Shown here piece by piece: positions 32,172 through 42,984 of a stretch of DNA of 64,000 nucleotides (the stretch's first letter is position 1; every line of letters starts with the position of its first letter). The position numbers and the translations under genes were made by a program. Origin of the DNA: Providencia rettgeri (lineage in GTDB: Bacteria > Pseudomonadota > Gammaproteobacteria > Enterobacterales > Enterobacteriaceae); NCBI RefSeq assembly GCF_001874625.1, contig NZ_CP017671.1, positions 3,844,001-3,908,000 of the forward strand, read 5' to 3'. The notes under the pieces are model-generated. The model saw only the letters and a program-made list of their open reading frames with translations, did no database searches and was not told the origin of the DNA.

Positions 32172-33566
32172 ATGAAGAAACTGCTTCCCCTTTTTATTGC
32201 GATGAGTTTTGTGGGTCTCAGTACCAATAGCTACGCAGAAGATTTACTGCAGGTTTACAAAAAATCTAAAGAAAGTAACCCCGAATTAAGAAAATCATTA
32301 GCTGAACGTAACCAAGCTTTTGAAAAAATTAATGAATCTCGTAGCCCATTACTACCACAATTAGGGTTAGATGCTGGTGCTAGCTACGGAAGCGGTTACC
32401 GCGATGCGCGAAATACTGAAAGTACGGGCTTAAATGCGACGTTAAAATTAACGCAAGTCGTCTTTGATATGTCGATATGGCGTCAATTGTCGATTCAAGA
32501 AAAAACAGCGGGTATTTCCGATGTGACGTATCAAACCAGCCAGCAACAACTGATCTTAGATACCGCAACCGCCTATTTTAATGTGTTAAAAGCGATTGAC
32601 GCATTATCATACATCGAAGCAAATAAAGAAGCTGTTTACCGTCAATTAGATCAAGTAACACAACGTTTTAATGTTGGGTTAGTGGCGATTACGGATGTAC
32701 AAAACGCTCGTGCAAACTACGACAGCGTGATTGCACAAGAAGTTGCAGGCCGTAACGACTTAGAAAATGCGATTGAAAAACTGCGTCAAGTCAGCGGCGT
32801 ATATTATAGCCAACTTGCTTCTTTGAATATTGATCGCTTTAAAACCACTGAATTAGGCGATATCAACGCGATTTTAAAAGAAGCAGAAGAACGTAACCTT
32901 AATCTGCTAAGTGCACGTTTAGCACAAGATGTTTCGCGTGAAAATATTCGCTTAGCAGAAACTGGTCATATGCCTACAGTTGGTCTGAGCGCATCAACCA
33001 GTGTGACGAATAACTACCAACATGGTAGTGGCTATAGCGACCCATACACAGGTCTTTCTGGTGCACGTAATAGTTATAACGGGCAAAACAGCGTTGGTTT
33101 AACCTTGAGTATCCCACTGTATAAAGGTGGTGCGACTAGTTCACAAGTTGAACAAGCGCAATATGGTTTCCAAGGTGCGAGTGAACAACTCGAAACAGTA
33201 TACCGTAACGTCGTTCAATTAGTTCGCTCATCATTTAACAACGTATCTTCATCAATCAGTAGCATCAATGCATATAAACAAGTCGTTGTTTCTGCACAAA
33301 GCTCATTAGATGCGATGGAAGCTGGGTATCAGGTTGGTACGCGTACTATCGTTGATGTATTAACAGCCACCACGGCCCTATACCAAGCAAAACAGAATCT
33401 ATCTAATGCACGCTATGATTATATGATTAACCAACTCAACATTGAATTTGCTCGTGGTACTTTAAATGAAGATGATATTGCGCGTCTAAATGCAAATTTA
33501 GGCAAAGAAATATCAACTGCGCCAAGTAGTATCATCCGTAATACCAATGCGCCAGCTATTAACTAA
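32172..33566 (+). CDS. tolC: Outer-membrane efflux duct TolC
   Basis: Trimeric channel-tunnel that exports drugs, toxins and siderophores with AcrAB, EmrAB, MacAB and type I secretion systems. The start at 32172 (MKKLLPLFIAMSFVGLSTNS, cleavage after YA) has AAGGAA upstream and gives 464 residues (493 in E. coli). The duplicated OEP repeats are visible: first around ESRSPLLPQLGLDAGASY, second around ETGHMPTVGLSASTSV. The C-terminal tail is shorter than in E. coli. A clear terminator follows. Confidence 0.96.
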   Translation: MKKLLPLFIAMSFVGLSTNSYAEDLLQVYKKSKESNPELRKSLAERNQAFEKINESRSPLLPQLGLDAGASYGSGYRDARNTESTGLNATLKLTQVVFDMSIWRQLSIQEKTAGISDVTYQTSQQQLILDTATAYFNVLKAIDALSYIEANKEAVYRQLDQVTQRFNVGLVAITDVQNARANYDSVIAQEVAGRNDLENAIEKLRQVSGVYYSQLASLNIDRFKTTELGDINAILKEAEERNLNLLSARLAQDVSRENIRLAETGHMPTVGLSASTSVTNNYQHGSGYSDPYTGLSGARNSYNGQNSVGLTLSIPLYKGGATSSQVEQAQYGFQGASEQLETVYRNVVQLVRSSFNNVSSSISSINAYKQVVVSAQSSLDAMEAGYQVGTRTIVDVLTATTALYQAKQNLSNARYDYMINQLNIEFARGTLNEDDIARLNANLGKEISTAPSSIIRNTNAPAIN

Positions 33567-33595
33567 ATTTTTGGTTGGTGCTTAAGTGGTACAAT

Positions 33596-33623
33596 GACCC
33601 GCTATTTTAGCGGGTTATTTTTT
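33596..33623 (+). terminator. Intrinsic terminator after tolC
   Basis: AACCCGCTA-type stem: ACCCGCT and AGCGGGT around a short AT loop, followed by a T-rich run (TATTTTTTAT). It separates tolC from ygiB. Confidence 0.88.
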
Positions 33624-33980
33624 ATCTGCAAAAGGCCATATATTTCCGGTACTAATCTGTTAAATTGCCCGTTTTAGCCAGCTTAGGTGATTTATAACTA
33701 CTTTTAAATTACCTTAATTAGAAATTTCAGCCTATTCTCACTAGGGTTATTGCACAATAGCACAAAAAACAAACAGTAATTAATGTACTGATATTTAATG
33801 AAATTAGCTAATTATTACTGTAACTGTGTATATTCAATCCTCAAAAAATAGAGGGGAAGCGACAAAAATGATAAAATCAGCTTATTTCCCCTGTATTTCT
33901 GCTTTAATTTTCAGCGGTTATCCCCTATCCTAGAGGTAACCTAAATAACATCTTACTTAATTATATTCAGGGTAATTACC
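33624..33980. other. AT-rich leader region before ygiB
   Basis: Within the 414 bases between tolC and ygiB, after the terminator, no conserved gene is seen. There is one possible 21-codon reading frame at 33868-33933 (MIKSAYFPCISALIFSGYPL then S), with GAGGGGAAG 9-18 bases upstream and a second AGAGG just after its stop. It could be a leader peptide or chance. Confidence 0.3.
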
Positions 33981-34685
33981 ATGACCATGAAGCGTACCAA
34001 AAATATTAATCAAAGCGCATTCCGTAAGTCTTGGCGCTCATATCGTATGGCACCAGTTGCCGTTGCCGTCAGTGCGGTATTTATGCTTTCAGCTTGTGAA
34101 GAAAGTGATGAAACCGTATCACTGTATACCAATGCACAGGATTGCAGCCAAGCTAATCCATCACAAGCAGAACAATGTACTCTTGCTTACAACAATGCCC
34201 TACAAGAAGCAGCCAAAACAGCGCCAAAATATGAAACCCAAGCTGATTGTATTGCTGAGTTTGGTGAGTCAATGTGTACCCAAGCTCCTGCTCAAGCAGG
34301 TATAGCAGGGACGGGTTCTACTAATGGTGAACAAACCGCACAAGCACAAAGCAGCGGTGGCAGCATGTGGATGCCATTAATGATGGGTTACATGATGGGC
34401 CGTATGATGGGTGGTAGCGCGGCTTCCCAACCATTGTTTAGTTCAAAAAACCCAGCTAGCCCAGCTAACGGTAAGTTTGTTGATGCCACGGGTAAAAGTT
34501 ACGGCCCAGCCGTTGCTGGTGGTCGTTCAATGAGCGTACCTAAAACGGCCATGGCACCTAAGCCACCAACAACATCAACCGTCACACGCGGTGGTTTTGG
34601 TGATACAGTGAATAAACAAGCAATGGCACAACGTTCATCTTCTTCTGCGAAATCAACTTCATCTTCCCGTTCAATGGGTGGTTGA
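33981..34685 (+). CDS. ygiB: YgiB, DUF1190 lipoprotein-like protein
   Basis: Member of the YgiB/DUF1190 family; its function is not firmly known, though in E. coli the tolC-ygiBC neighbourhood is conserved. The N-terminus has a positive stretch, a hydrophobic segment and a lipobox-like LSAC (Cys39). Then come Cys-containing repeats ([32 protein letters not shown]), a Met/Gly-rich stretch ([15 protein letters not shown]), and the family tail [19 protein letters not shown] and [19 protein letters not shown]. The length is 234 residues (223 in E. coli). ATG at 33981 is chosen by spacing to AGGG; ATG two codons on matches E. coli. ygiC follows after six bases. Confidence 0.9.
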   Translation: MTMKRTKNINQSAFRKSWRSYRMAPVAVAVSAVFMLSACEESDETVSLYTNAQDCSQANPSQAEQCTLAYNNALQEAAKTAPKYETQADCIAEFGESMCTQAPAQAGIAGTGSTNGEQTAQAQSSGGSMWMPLMMGYMMGRMMGGSAASQPLFSSKNPASPANGKFVDATGKSYGPAVAGGRSMSVPKTAMAPKPPTTSTVTRGGFGDTVNKQAMAQRSSSSAKSTSSSRSMGG

Positions 34686-34691
34686 TAAGTA

Positions 34692-35855
34692 ATGAAACGA
34701 GTTCCTATTGTCGAACGCCCGAATTGGCGTGAAAAAGCCTCTGAGTTTGGTTTCGAATTCCATACTATGTATGGTGAACCTTACTGGTCAGAAGATGCCT
34801 ACTATCAATTCACAATGGCACAAATTGAAGAAATCGAAGATGCAACGGCAGAGTTGCATCAAATGTGCTTAAAAGTTGTCGAACGCGTAGTAGAAAGTGA
34901 TGAATTAATGGCTCGCTTTCAAATTCCCAAACATTGTTGGGAGTTTGTTCGTAGCTCTTGGAAAAGTGAACAACCGTCCTTGTACTCAAGGTTAGACCTT
35001 GCTTACGATGGGGTTAACCCACCAAAGCTACTTGAAAATAACGCAGATACGCCAACTTCATTATATGAATCTGCATTTTTCCAATGGATTTGGCTTGAAG
35101 ATCAAATCGAAGCTGGCAAGTTACCAGAAAATGCAGATCAATTTAATAGTATTCAAGAACAGTTGATCGAGCGTTTTACTCAACTTAAAGATCAATACGG
35201 TTTCCGTCTACTGCATATGTCTTGCTGTCGTGATACCGAAGAAGACAGAGGTACTGTTCAGTATCTTCAAGACTGTGCTAACGAAGCTGGCGTAGCCACT
35301 GAATTCTTATATATTGATGAAATTGGCCTAGGTGAAAAAGGTGAGTTTTCGGATACTCAAGATCAGGTTATTAGTAATCTGTTCAAATTATATCCGTGGG
35401 AATTTATGCTAAGAGAAATTTTCTCAACCAAACTACAGGATGCAGGTGTTCGTTGGTTAGAGCCTGCATGGAAAAGCATTATTTCCAACAAAGCCTTACT
35501 CCCAATGTTATGGGAAATGTTCCCTGATCACCCTAATTTACTACCGGCTTATTTTGCCGATGGTAAAACACAACCTGAACTCGATAAATACGTTATTAAA
35601 CCGCTTTTTTCTCGTGAAGGAGCCAATATTCGTATCATCGAAAATGGCAAAGAAATTGCTGCTGCTGATGGCCCATATGGTGAAGAAGGTATGATTATTC
35701 AGCAGTTCCACCCTCTTCCACAATTTGAAGGTAGCTATACCTTAGTGGGCAGTTGGCTAGTGAATGACCAACCTGCGGGGATCTGCATCCGTGAAGATAA
35801 AGAACTGATCACTCAAGATCTATCGCGTTTTTACCCACATACGATCATCGATTAG
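34692..35855 (+). CDS. ygiC: YgiC, ATP-grasp amide ligase of glutathionylspermidine-synthase type
   Basis: Putative ATP-grasp ligase related to the synthetase domain of glutathionylspermidine synthase; it lacks the amidase domain, and its product is unknown. The 387 residues match E. coli YgiC (386). Family segments: [54 protein letters not shown] and [20 protein letters not shown], the last two covering ATP and metal binding. It is coupled to ygiB (six-base gap) and ends at a bidirectional terminator. Confidence 0.93.
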   Translation: MKRVPIVERPNWREKASEFGFEFHTMYGEPYWSEDAYYQFTMAQIEEIEDATAELHQMCLKVVERVVESDELMARFQIPKHCWEFVRSSWKSEQPSLYSRLDLAYDGVNPPKLLENNADTPTSLYESAFFQWIWLEDQIEAGKLPENADQFNSIQEQLIERFTQLKDQYGFRLLHMSCCRDTEEDRGTVQYLQDCANEAGVATEFLYIDEIGLGEKGEFSDTQDQVISNLFKLYPWEFMLREIFSTKLQDAGVRWLEPAWKSIISNKALLPMLWEMFPDHPNLLPAYFADGKTQPELDKYVIKPLFSREGANIRIIENGKEIAAADGPYGEEGMIIQQFHPLPQFEGSYTLVGSWLVNDQPAGICIREDKELITQDLSRFYPHTIID

Positions 35856-35877
35856 TTATCATCAATCACTAAAACGC

Positions 35878-35916
35878 AAAAAGCTCAAACTTTCTAATAT
35901 AGTTTGAGCTTTTTTA
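35878..35916. terminator. Bidirectional terminator between ygiC and ygiD
   Basis: AAGCTCAAAC (35881-35890) pairs with GTTTGAGCTT (35902-35911) and is flanked by A and T runs. It suits the convergent genes ygiC and ygiD. Confidence 0.88.
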
Positions 35917-35939
35917 TTATGCGAAGATATAACAACAAG

Positions 35940-36743
35940 TTAACCAATTTGAATTGACATCATACTCAATGATCCAGAAACAATCCCTTCTATAGGTATA
36001 CTAATTTTTTCTTTTCCATCCCATGTTCCCAGTATTGGCAAAATAGGTAAATAATGTTCTGGCGAGGGATTAGATAGCTTACCGTCCTCCCGCTCTAAAC
36101 CATTTGTTAATGGATGTGGCAGCTCACGGCTTTGTAGGTTGTCATAGACAAACTGCTCAAAAGAAATAGCCCATGGATACGGCTCTGCTTGTGCATTCTG
36201 CCAATTCATTGCTCGTAAGTTATGGACAATATTACCGCTTCCCATAATTAGCACCCCATGCTCCCTTAAAACAGACAGTTTTCTGCCTAATTCATGGTGC
36301 CAAGCCATAGGTTTAGTTGCATCGATACTCAGTTGAACCACAGGAATATCTGCTTTTGGATACATACGCACTAAGATTTCCCATGTCCCGTGATCCAGTC
36401 CCCACTCTTGGGTATCAAGGTAAACAGGTTCAGGGGATAATAAGTCAGCAACCTGCTGCGCCAATTCAGGTGAACCCGGAGCAGGATATTCAACCTGATA
36501 GAGCTCTTCAGGAAAACCGCCAAAATCATGAATCGTTTTAGGTTTTAACATCGAAGTAATTGCTGTCCCTCGTGTATACCAATGCGCTGAAATCACCAAT
36601 ATCGCAGTGGGCCGCGGTAAAGTTTTACCAAGATGTTCCCATTTTTGAGTATAAGGGTTGTCTTCAATCGCATTCATTGGACTGCCATGACCAATAAAAA
36701 TAGCAGGGAGTTTAGTTTGTACGACAGACGTATTTACCGACAT
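35940..36743 (-). CDS. ygiD: 4,5-DOPA-extradiol-dioxygenase-like YgiD
   Basis: Member of the LigB-type extradiol dioxygenase family; E. coli YgiD opens the ring of L-DOPA, but the physiological substrate is unclear. The start at 36743 (MSVNTSVVQTKLPAIFIGHG) gives 267 residues (271 in E. coli). The metal-binding His residues are in FIGHGSPMNAI, VISAHWYTRG and GSGNIVHNLRAM; LDHGTWEILVRMYP is also conserved. In E. coli zupT separates ygiD from ribB; here only a terminator-like hairpin lies between. Confidence 0.93.
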   Translation of the reverse strand: MSVNTSVVQTKLPAIFIGHGSPMNAIEDNPYTQKWEHLGKTLPRPTAILVISAHWYTRGTAITSMLKPKTIHDFGGFPEELYQVEYPAPGSPELAQQVADLLSPEPVYLDTQEWGLDHGTWEILVRMYPKADIPVVQLSIDATKPMAWHHELGRKLSVLREHGVLIMGSGNIVHNLRAMNWQNAQAEPYPWAISFEQFVYDNLQSRELPHPLTNGLEREDGKLSNPSPEHYLPILPILGTWDGKEKISIPIEGIVSGSLSMMSIQIG

Positions 36744-36840
36744 GATGATTTGACTCCACCTCAATTAGTTTCTTATTACAGCATACGCCGTTTAGTAAAA
36801 AACACAGTGGGCTAATTATGAGGATGATCATCAAAAAATT

Positions 36841-36875
36841 TGAAAAGGCCATCAAGGTGTGCAACTCAATGGCCT
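36841..36875 (-). terminator. Terminator of ribB
   Basis: AGGCCAT (36846-36852) and ATGGCCT (36869-36875) form a stem with a 16-base loop. On the reverse strand it is followed by TTTCAAATTTTTTG. It lies 77 bases after the ribB stop. Confidence 0.65.
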
Positions 36876-36951
36876 CAATATGATTCTATATGCTTAACAG
36901 ACTACTTATTACCTAAATAACCAATATCGCTATTTAGGTGATATTCGAAAT

Positions 36952-37638
36952 TTACCTACTCCTCGAAATATGATGAGGATTAGCTAGCTTTCTTTTTTGC
37001 TCTTGCTGCAAACGGTACTGAACTAAATCTTCAATCGTCACAACGGTTAAACCATGCTGCCTACCAAAGACGACAACATCTGGTGTACGTGCCATAGAAC
37101 CATCGTCATTAGTTAACTCACACAGAACACCCGCGGGTTTGAAACCAGCCATAGTGGCTAAGTCAATAGATGCTTCTGTATGACCACGGCGAGTTAATAC
37201 GCCGCCTTCTCGACCGCGTAATGGGAATACATGGCCTGGATGATTTAAGTCTGAAGGTACTGCTTTATCTGCAATTGCTGCGCGGATAGTTGTGATACGG
37301 TCTGCGGCAGAAACCCCAGTGGTAACCCCTTTGGCAGCTTCAATTGTTACAGTAAAACCGGTTTGATTTTGGCTTGTGTTATTTTCCACCATCATTGGCA
37401 GCTCAAGCTGCTTGCGACGTTCTTCAGTGATACAAAGGCAAACAATCCCACTGCTATAGCGAATGGTAAATGCCATTTGTTCTGTTGTCATAGTTTCTGC
37501 GGCAAACACTAAGTCCCCTTCATTCTCACGATCTTCATCGTCAAGAACAAGGACACCTTTACCTTGGCGCAGAGCCTCGATAGCGTTTTCAACACGTTCG
37601 ATAGGATTACCGAATTCGGAAAGTAGCGTATGATCCAT
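36952..37638 (-). CDS. ribB: 3,4-dihydroxy-2-butanone-4-phosphate synthase RibB
   Basis: Converts ribulose 5-phosphate to the four-carbon unit of the riboflavin xylene ring. Catalytic and metal-binding segments are present: [70 protein letters not shown], and [15 protein letters not shown]. It is 228 residues, slightly longer than E. coli (217) by a basic tail. The ribosome site is AAGAGG. It is controlled by the FMN riboswitch 164 bases upstream. Confidence 0.96.
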   Translation of the reverse strand: MDHTLLSEFGNPIERVENAIEALRQGKGVLVLDDEDRENEGDLVFAAETMTTEQMAFTIRYSSGIVCLCITEERRKQLELPMMVENNTSQNQTGFTVTIEAAKGVTTGVSAADRITTIRAAIADKAVPSDLNHPGHVFPLRGREGGVLTRRGHTEASIDLATMAGFKPAGVLCELTNDDGSMARTPDVVVFGRQHGLTVVTIEDLVQYRLQQEQKRKLANPHHISRSR

Positions 37639-37720
37639 GGTAAAAAACCTCTTAAATAGTTATTAACTAGTTACCAGAATCAAGGCAGTCTTAGGAGTAC
37701 GAGAAATGATGAATAAACAA

Positions 37721-37737
37721 ATAGCCAAGATGGCTAT
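37721..37737 (-). promoter_or_regulatory. Hairpin between FMN aptamer and ribB
   Basis: ATAGCCA and TGGCTAT form a 7-base perfect stem with a 3-base loop, followed on the reverse strand by TTGTTTATT. It lies in the expression platform of the ribB riboswitch and may act as an attenuator, though its U tract is weak. Confidence 0.4.
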
Positions 37738-37801
37738 CAACTCATTCAGGTATGCAGAACAATATTGTGCAACACCGCACAAACATGCAGATACAGTTAA
37801 T

Positions 37802-37945
37802 TCTCTCCCATCCGGACTATAACCGTCGGCTCCAGATTCACACTGGATCTGCTGACCTTTACCACAAAATGATAAAGCGCTCGCGGGCTTCATGCGCGTT
37901 GCATGTTACCGCCGGTGGGGACTTACACCCCGCCCTGAGATAAAC
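37802..37945 (-). promoter_or_regulatory. FMN riboswitch (RFN element) before ribB
   Basis: On the reverse strand the RFN signatures are readable in order: TCAGGGCGGGGTGTAAGTCC, CCACCGGCGGTAA, GAGCCCGCGAGC-type arm (AAGCCCGCGAGCGC), GGTCAGCAGATCCAGTGTGA, TCTGGAGCCGACGGT and ATAGTCCGGATGGGAGAGA. It corresponds to E. coli sroG. Binding of FMN should repress ribB. The rest of the gap 37639-38266 holds the expression-platform hairpin and the ubiK upstream region; no other gene is seen. Confidence 0.96.
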
Positions 37946-38266
37946 GCAATTAATATAACGCCAATAATTCAAGTGCGCAACGATGAAGATCAAAATTGGC
38001 GAACAACTCACACTTTTAGTCAAAAAACATGAATAAAAACTTAGCGTTATAAAGGTTAATTTCACTGCTCTATTTATTTTTCCATTCTCTGTGACTAAAA
38101 GAGAAAAGGGCATTATCACTTGGGGGTAGAGATTGTTTGTGTTTAGGGTCGCAGAAAGTGACCAACACAGTGATAGCTCTCAGTATGGCGTGGAAAAAGG
38201 TTTATTACCGCGACAAGAGGCATTACACTACTAATAATTATTTTTTGATTAATTAAGGACCCGCGA

Positions 38267-38527
38267 ATGCTCGATCCGAAAAAACTGGAACAGGTGGCAC
38301 GCCAAATCCAAGGTGCATTACCACAAGGCGTACGTGATCTAGGCGAAGACTTTGATAAAAAGCTGCGTTCTCTTTTACAGTCACAGCTCGGTAAACTGGA
38401 TTTAGTCAGCCGAGAAGAATTTGATATTCAAACTCAAGTTTTATTACGCACCCGTGAAAAATTAGCCAAAATGGAACAGCGCGTCAGCGCATTAGAAGCC
38501 CATTTTAGCGAAGACAAAAACGAATAA
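38267..38527 (+). CDS. ubiK: Ubiquinone biosynthesis accessory factor UbiK (YqiC)
   Basis: Small protein that binds UbiJ and promotes ubiquinone synthesis; it can also affect membranes. The 86 residues (96 in E. coli) have an amphipathic N-terminal half ([20 protein letters not shown]) and a C-terminal coiled coil ([20 protein letters not shown]), which is the family plan. AAGGA lies at a good distance before the start. It is divergent from ribB. Confidence 0.93.
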   Translation: MLDPKKLEQVARQIQGALPQGVRDLGEDFDKKLRSLLQSQLGKLDLVSREEFDIQTQVLLRTREKLAKMEQRVSALEAHFSEDKNE

Positions 38528-38545
38528 TCATTAAAAAACAAAAAA

Positions 38546-38579
38546 ACCTCACTGGGTTTCAAACACCCAAGTGAGGTTT
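38546..38579. terminator. Bidirectional terminator between ubiK and hldE
   Basis: ACCTCACTGGGT pairs with ACCCAAGTGAGGT (one bulge/mismatch) around TTCAAAC, with six A before and T after. It lies between the convergent ubiK and hldE. Confidence 0.85.
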
Positions 38580-38598
38580 ATCACTCGTAAATAATCAA

Positions 38599-40026
38599 TT
38601 AGCTGGTTTTCATAATATTTTTAATGATATTGGTTGTTGAGATACCATCTTCAAAATTAAGCACTTTAACTTCACCTCCCGCAGCCCACACCTCAGCACT
38701 GCCCGCAATATCTTCTGGTTGATAATCACCACCCTTGACTAAGATATCCGGCAATACCTCTGCAATTAAGCGTTGTGGTGTATCTTCTTCGAAGGGAACC
38801 ACCCAATCAACGGCGCCTAATGCTCCAAGTACTGCCATGCGTTGCTCTAATGGGTTTACAGGCCGAGTCTCCCCTTTTAAACGACGAGTAGATGCATCGC
38901 TATTTACTGCAACAATCAATCTATCACCTAATTTACGTGCATTTGCTAAATAAGATACATGCCCCGCATGCAAAATATCAAAGCAGCCATTGGTCATAAC
39001 AACCCGTTCACCACGCTGCCTTGCGTTAGCAACTGCTTGTTTTAGTTCGCTTTCGGTCATTACGCCAAAACCAGTATCCGCACGACCACGGATAGCATTT
39101 TCCAATTCAATTGGTGAAACGGTTGAAGTCCCTAATTTCCCGACTACAACACCTGCCGCAGCATTAGCGAGTGCGCACGCTTCATGTAACGGACGACCAG
39201 AAGCAATTGAAGCAGCTAATACCCCAATCACTGTGTCACCCGCCCCCGTGACATCAAACACTTCTTGCGCTTGGGTTGGTAAATGCAATGGGGCTTCATC
39301 ACGACGAATTAAGCTCATCCCTTGCTCTGAACGAGTGATTAATAAAGCCGTTAGATCCAGAGATTGAAGCAACTTCATACCTTTTTCTTCAACATCTTGA
39401 TTGTTCTTACAAGGCCCTACGATGGCCTCAAATTCTGACATATTTGGTGTCAGTAACGTGGCACCTCGATAACGCTCAAAGTTATTTCCTTTTGGGTCAA
39501 TCAAGACAGGCACGCCTGCTTTATTTGCTAAAGCAATCATCTTTTCGACATGGGTTAAAGCCCCTTTTGCGTAGTCTGATAACACAAGCGCCCCAATATA
39601 CGGTAGCGCCTGTTCAATACGCTCTAACATCGGCTGAGCATCAACATTGTCAAAACCTTCTTCGAAATCAAGGCGGATCAATTGCTGATTACGCGATAAT
39701 ACACGCAATTTGGTGATCGTCGGATGCGTTGGGATCGCAACAAAATCACAACGTACTTGCACTGCATTTAAATTTTCAGTGAGTGCTTTCGCAGCATCAT
39801 CAATACCCGTCAAACCAACAAGACGGGAATTTGCGCCTAATGACGCAATATTCATAGCAACGTTAGCTGCACCACCAGGGCGCTCTTCTACCATGGTCAC
39901 TTTAACTACAGGAACAGGGGCTTCAGGTGAAATTCGGTTTGCAGGACCATGCCAATAACGGTCTAACATCACATCACCCACTACTAGCACACCGGCTTGT
40001 TTATAATCCGGAAGAGTTACTTTCAT
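38599..40026 (-). CDS. hldE: Bifunctional heptose kinase/adenylyltransferase HldE
   Basis: Makes ADP-D-glycero-beta-D-manno-heptose for the LPS inner core in two steps. The N-terminal ribokinase-like domain (about 1-320) has [14 protein letters not shown] and the phosphotransfer motif [12 protein letters not shown]. The C-terminal cytidylyltransferase-like domain begins near [18 protein letters not shown] with the nucleotide-binding HAGH. The length is 475 residues (477 in E. coli). It is followed, in the reverse direction, by the terminator shared with ubiK. It lies downstream of glnE. Confidence 0.97.
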   Translation of the reverse strand: MKVTLPDYKQAGVLVVGDVMLDRYWHGPANRISPEAPVPVVKVTMVEERPGGAANVAMNIASLGANSRLVGLTGIDDAAKALTENLNAVQVRCDFVAIPTHPTITKLRVLSRNQQLIRLDFEEGFDNVDAQPMLERIEQALPYIGALVLSDYAKGALTHVEKMIALANKAGVPVLIDPKGNNFERYRGATLLTPNMSEFEAIVGPCKNNQDVEEKGMKLLQSLDLTALLITRSEQGMSLIRRDEAPLHLPTQAQEVFDVTGAGDTVIGVLAASIASGRPLHEACALANAAAGVVVGKLGTSTVSPIELENAIRGRADTGFGVMTESELKQAVANARQRGERVVMTNGCFDILHAGHVSYLANARKLGDRLIVAVNSDASTRRLKGETRPVNPLEQRMAVLGALGAVDWVVPFEEDTPQRLIAEVLPDILVKGGDYQPEDIAGSAEVWAAGGEVKVLNFEDGISTTNIIKNIMKTS

Positions 40027-40125
40027 CCTGCACTCCAGTTTTCAAAAAGTCTGATAATAATTTGCAACAATACTAGCATATTGCGCTGTTTAGCTAAATA
40101 AAATGCCGTAAACTGCTGTCAGTGT

Positions 40126-42972
40126 TTACTCACCTAACCATTTTTGCCAACTGACTAAAACTTGCTGGCGTTCTTCAGCAAACTGGCTGATGTTGACTCG
40201 GCTTGGCAATGACTGCAAGGCTAAATGGTGTAATTCATTACGCATTGTGACATAGGCATAAGTTAACGCCGCCGCTTCATCTTCTGACATAATGTTATAT
40301 TGGGTCATTAGTTCGAAAATACGGACGTTATCCGACCAACGCGTCAATGCTGCATTTTGCGAAGCAAACCGTAAGACTAAATACTGAGCAATAAACTCAA
40401 TATCGGTGATCCCTCCAGGGTCCGCTTTTAAATCAAATTCATCGTCTTGGTGGCTACCTAAGTGTTGGTGCATTTTCAATCGCATATCACGTACTTGCTG
40501 TTGCAAGACTTGTGGTTCCCTAGGCATACAAAGAGTTTCATGGCGAGTTAACGCGAATTGTTGCTGTAAATTAGCATCACCAAATACCATTCTAGCGCGT
40601 ATTAATGCTTGATGTTCCCACGTCCAAGCATCATTTTTTTGGTAATCATCAAAAGATTGGATTGTGCTTACCAACATCCCTGACTCACCAGACGGCCTTA
40701 AGCGCGCATCAACTTCATATAAAACACCTGAAGCGGTTCTAGTACTAAATAGGTGAATAATGCATTGGGCAACACGTAAATAAAACTGCCGTGCATCAAT
40801 GGAACGATCACCATTTGTGACCACATTTAATGGGCAGTCAAATAAGAAAACCAAGTCTAAGTCAGAGCTATAGCCTAATTCCCATCCCCCTAACTTCCCA
40901 TAACCTAACACAGCAAAACCATATTGTTTTTTATCTTGCTGCGCTAAATGCGCAGGTTCGCCATAGCGCCTTACCATCTTTTGCCAAGCTTGATGAACAA
41001 CCGCATCAATAATCGCTTCAGCTAAGTAAGTTAAGTGATCACTCACTTTCATGACTGGCAATACACCTGAAATATCTTCGGCTGCGATACGTAATAACTG
41101 TGCTTGCTTAAATTGGCGTAGCGCTTCGAGTTGCTGTTCCTCATCTTCTTCAGGAATTCGCATTAAATATTGGCGCAATTCATCACGATAAGCGGTTAAT
41201 GGTAGGGGTTGATATAAAGATTGTGGGTCAAGTAGTTCATCCAGTAATAATGGGTGACGAGCAAGTTGTTCTGCTATCATCGGCGATGCTGCGCATAAGC
41301 GAATGACATGCGTCAAAACTTCATCAAATTCAAGCATTAGTTCAAGGTAAGTAGTACGGCTGACAATACTTAATAGTAATGGTGTCATCCGTTCGATCAC
41401 CTGACCTGCATCGTCACGCTCACCAACTTTAGCTAATAATTTAGGCATTAAATCATCAAGCACATCACGCCCTCGAGGGCCAATGGTGCGCTTGTTAAGA
41501 TCATGACGAAACATTAAAATGCCATGGATTATTTTTTGCGCGACATCTTCATTTTTAGATGGCAAATATGTCGCTAACTCTTCTTTCGATAACTCGCTTT
41601 GCCAAAGTGTAATATAAATCTCATTGAAGGTATCTGAACCTTCATCTTCATCGTCCTGACCGATTTGCTCGGCAAATATGAGATGGACGGCGGCCATTTT
41701 TTGGCTCAACACATGATAAAATGTTTGCCAATCGCTGTAACCCATTCCCCATGATAAACGCGCTTGGTTTAAATCATCATCAGGAAGTGTTTGAGTTTGT
41801 TGGTCATCAATACTTTGCAGTAAATTTTCGACTCTACGCAAAAAAAGGTAGCTATCTTGCAGAGTATCGACTTGATCGTCGGTTAATAGTGCTAATTCGC
41901 GTATACCTTGCAAAGTCGTAAATAAGGATTGCGACTGCAAAACAGGCTCTCGCCCTCCGCGAATAAGCTGAAAAACTTGTGAGATAAATTCAACTTCACG
42001 TATCCCCCCTGCACCTAATTTGATGTTATTCACCAACCCGCGACGCCGAACTTCCCGTTCAATCATATTTTTCATATTACGCAGCGATTGGATCACACTA
42101 AAATCAATATAGCGGCGATAGACAAAAGGACGCAAAAGCTTACGTAAACTTTGAGCATAATGAAGGCTGTTAGCCCCCATAATCCGAGCTTTGACCATCG
42201 CATAGCGTTCCCAATCTCGCCCTTGTTCTTGATAATAATCTTCAAGGGCTGAGAAACTGAAAACTAACGGGCCACTCTCACCAAATGGCCGCAAACGCAT
42301 ATCAACCCGATACACAAAACCCTGTGCGGTGACTTGGTCAAGTACCCGAATTAATTTTTGCCCTAAACGCGTAAAAAACTGTGCATTGTCTAGCTCTTTT
42401 CGGCCACCTTGGGTTACACCGTTTTCAGGATACGCAAAAATCAGGTCAATATCAGATGAAAAATTAAGTTCCCCGCCACCTAATTTACCCATGCCTAGCA
42501 CTAATAATGGCTGCGGCTTTCCTTCAAGGTTACAAGGCGTTCCCCAAGATTGGCTATATTCCCGATACAGCCAATCCCTAGCAGCAACAACCAGTGTTTC
42601 TGCTAATACACTTAATTGATAAATTGTCTCTTTTTGGGTGCTTATCTCTAATATTTGCATCCATGCGCAACGCACTAACATATGATGACGAAATGTGCGT
42701 AACACCTGCATCAAATGCTCTTCCTCCGTGACGGGCAACATTTCTTGCGCTAACCATGTTGCGTAACTTTTCCATTCATCGGCTTTCGGAGGTTGAGAAC
42801 GAATTTCAAGTAAAAAGCGCGAATGCGCTAAAACCTGCTGAAATACAAAATCACTGAACGTAAGCACTTGGGTTTCTTGCTCATTTAAGGGCAGTAACTC
42901 ATGAGCTTGTTCGGCTATTTGACTTAAAACACGTTCACTTTGGGCTCGCAGCAAATTAGGAAAAGAGAGCAT
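40126..42972 (-). CDS. glnE: Glutamine synthetase adenylyltransferase/deadenylylase GlnE
   Basis: Adds and removes AMP on glutamine synthetase under control of PII and glutamine. The 948 residues match E. coli (946). Two nucleotidyltransferase domains are visible: the deadenylylase one with [20 protein letters not shown] near 158-177 and the adenylylase one with [20 protein letters not shown] near 690. Both DxD pairs are kept. The linker and PII-responsive helices lie between. It begins 12 bases after ygiF ends, so the two are likely co-transcribed. Confidence 0.97.
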   Translation of the reverse strand: MLSFPNLLRAQSERVLSQIAEQAHELLPLNEQETQVLTFSDFVFQQVLAHSRFLLEIRSQPPKADEWKSYATWLAQEMLPVTEEEHLMQVLRTFRHHMLVRCAWMQILEISTQKETIYQLSVLAETLVVAARDWLYREYSQSWGTPCNLEGKPQPLLVLGMGKLGGGELNFSSDIDLIFAYPENGVTQGGRKELDNAQFFTRLGQKLIRVLDQVTAQGFVYRVDMRLRPFGESGPLVFSFSALEDYYQEQGRDWERYAMVKARIMGANSLHYAQSLRKLLRPFVYRRYIDFSVIQSLRNMKNMIEREVRRRGLVNNIKLGAGGIREVEFISQVFQLIRGGREPVLQSQSLFTTLQGIRELALLTDDQVDTLQDSYLFLRRVENLLQSIDDQQTQTLPDDDLNQARLSWGMGYSDWQTFYHVLSQKMAAVHLIFAEQIGQDDEDEGSDTFNEIYITLWQSELSKEELATYLPSKNEDVAQKIIHGILMFRHDLNKRTIGPRGRDVLDDLMPKLLAKVGERDDAGQVIERMTPLLLSIVSRTTYLELMLEFDEVLTHVIRLCAASPMIAEQLARHPLLLDELLDPQSLYQPLPLTAYRDELRQYLMRIPEEDEEQQLEALRQFKQAQLLRIAAEDISGVLPVMKVSDHLTYLAEAIIDAVVHQAWQKMVRRYGEPAHLAQQDKKQYGFAVLGYGKLGGWELGYSSDLDLVFLFDCPLNVVTNGDRSIDARQFYLRVAQCIIHLFSTRTASGVLYEVDARLRPSGESGMLVSTIQSFDDYQKNDAWTWEHQALIRARMVFGDANLQQQFALTRHETLCMPREPQVLQQQVRDMRLKMHQHLGSHQDDEFDLKADPGGITDIEFIAQYLVLRFASQNAALTRWSDNVRIFELMTQYNIMSEDEAAALTYAYVTMRNELHHLALQSLPSRVNISQFAEERQQVLVSWQKWLGE

Positions 42973-42984
42973 TTTATCAATACC

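Noticed and set aside
38990-39367. 125-codon forward frame opposite hldE, and other long antisense frames opposite parE, glnE and tsaD
   Set aside because: They mirror codon structure of well-identified genes on the other strand and show no family features.
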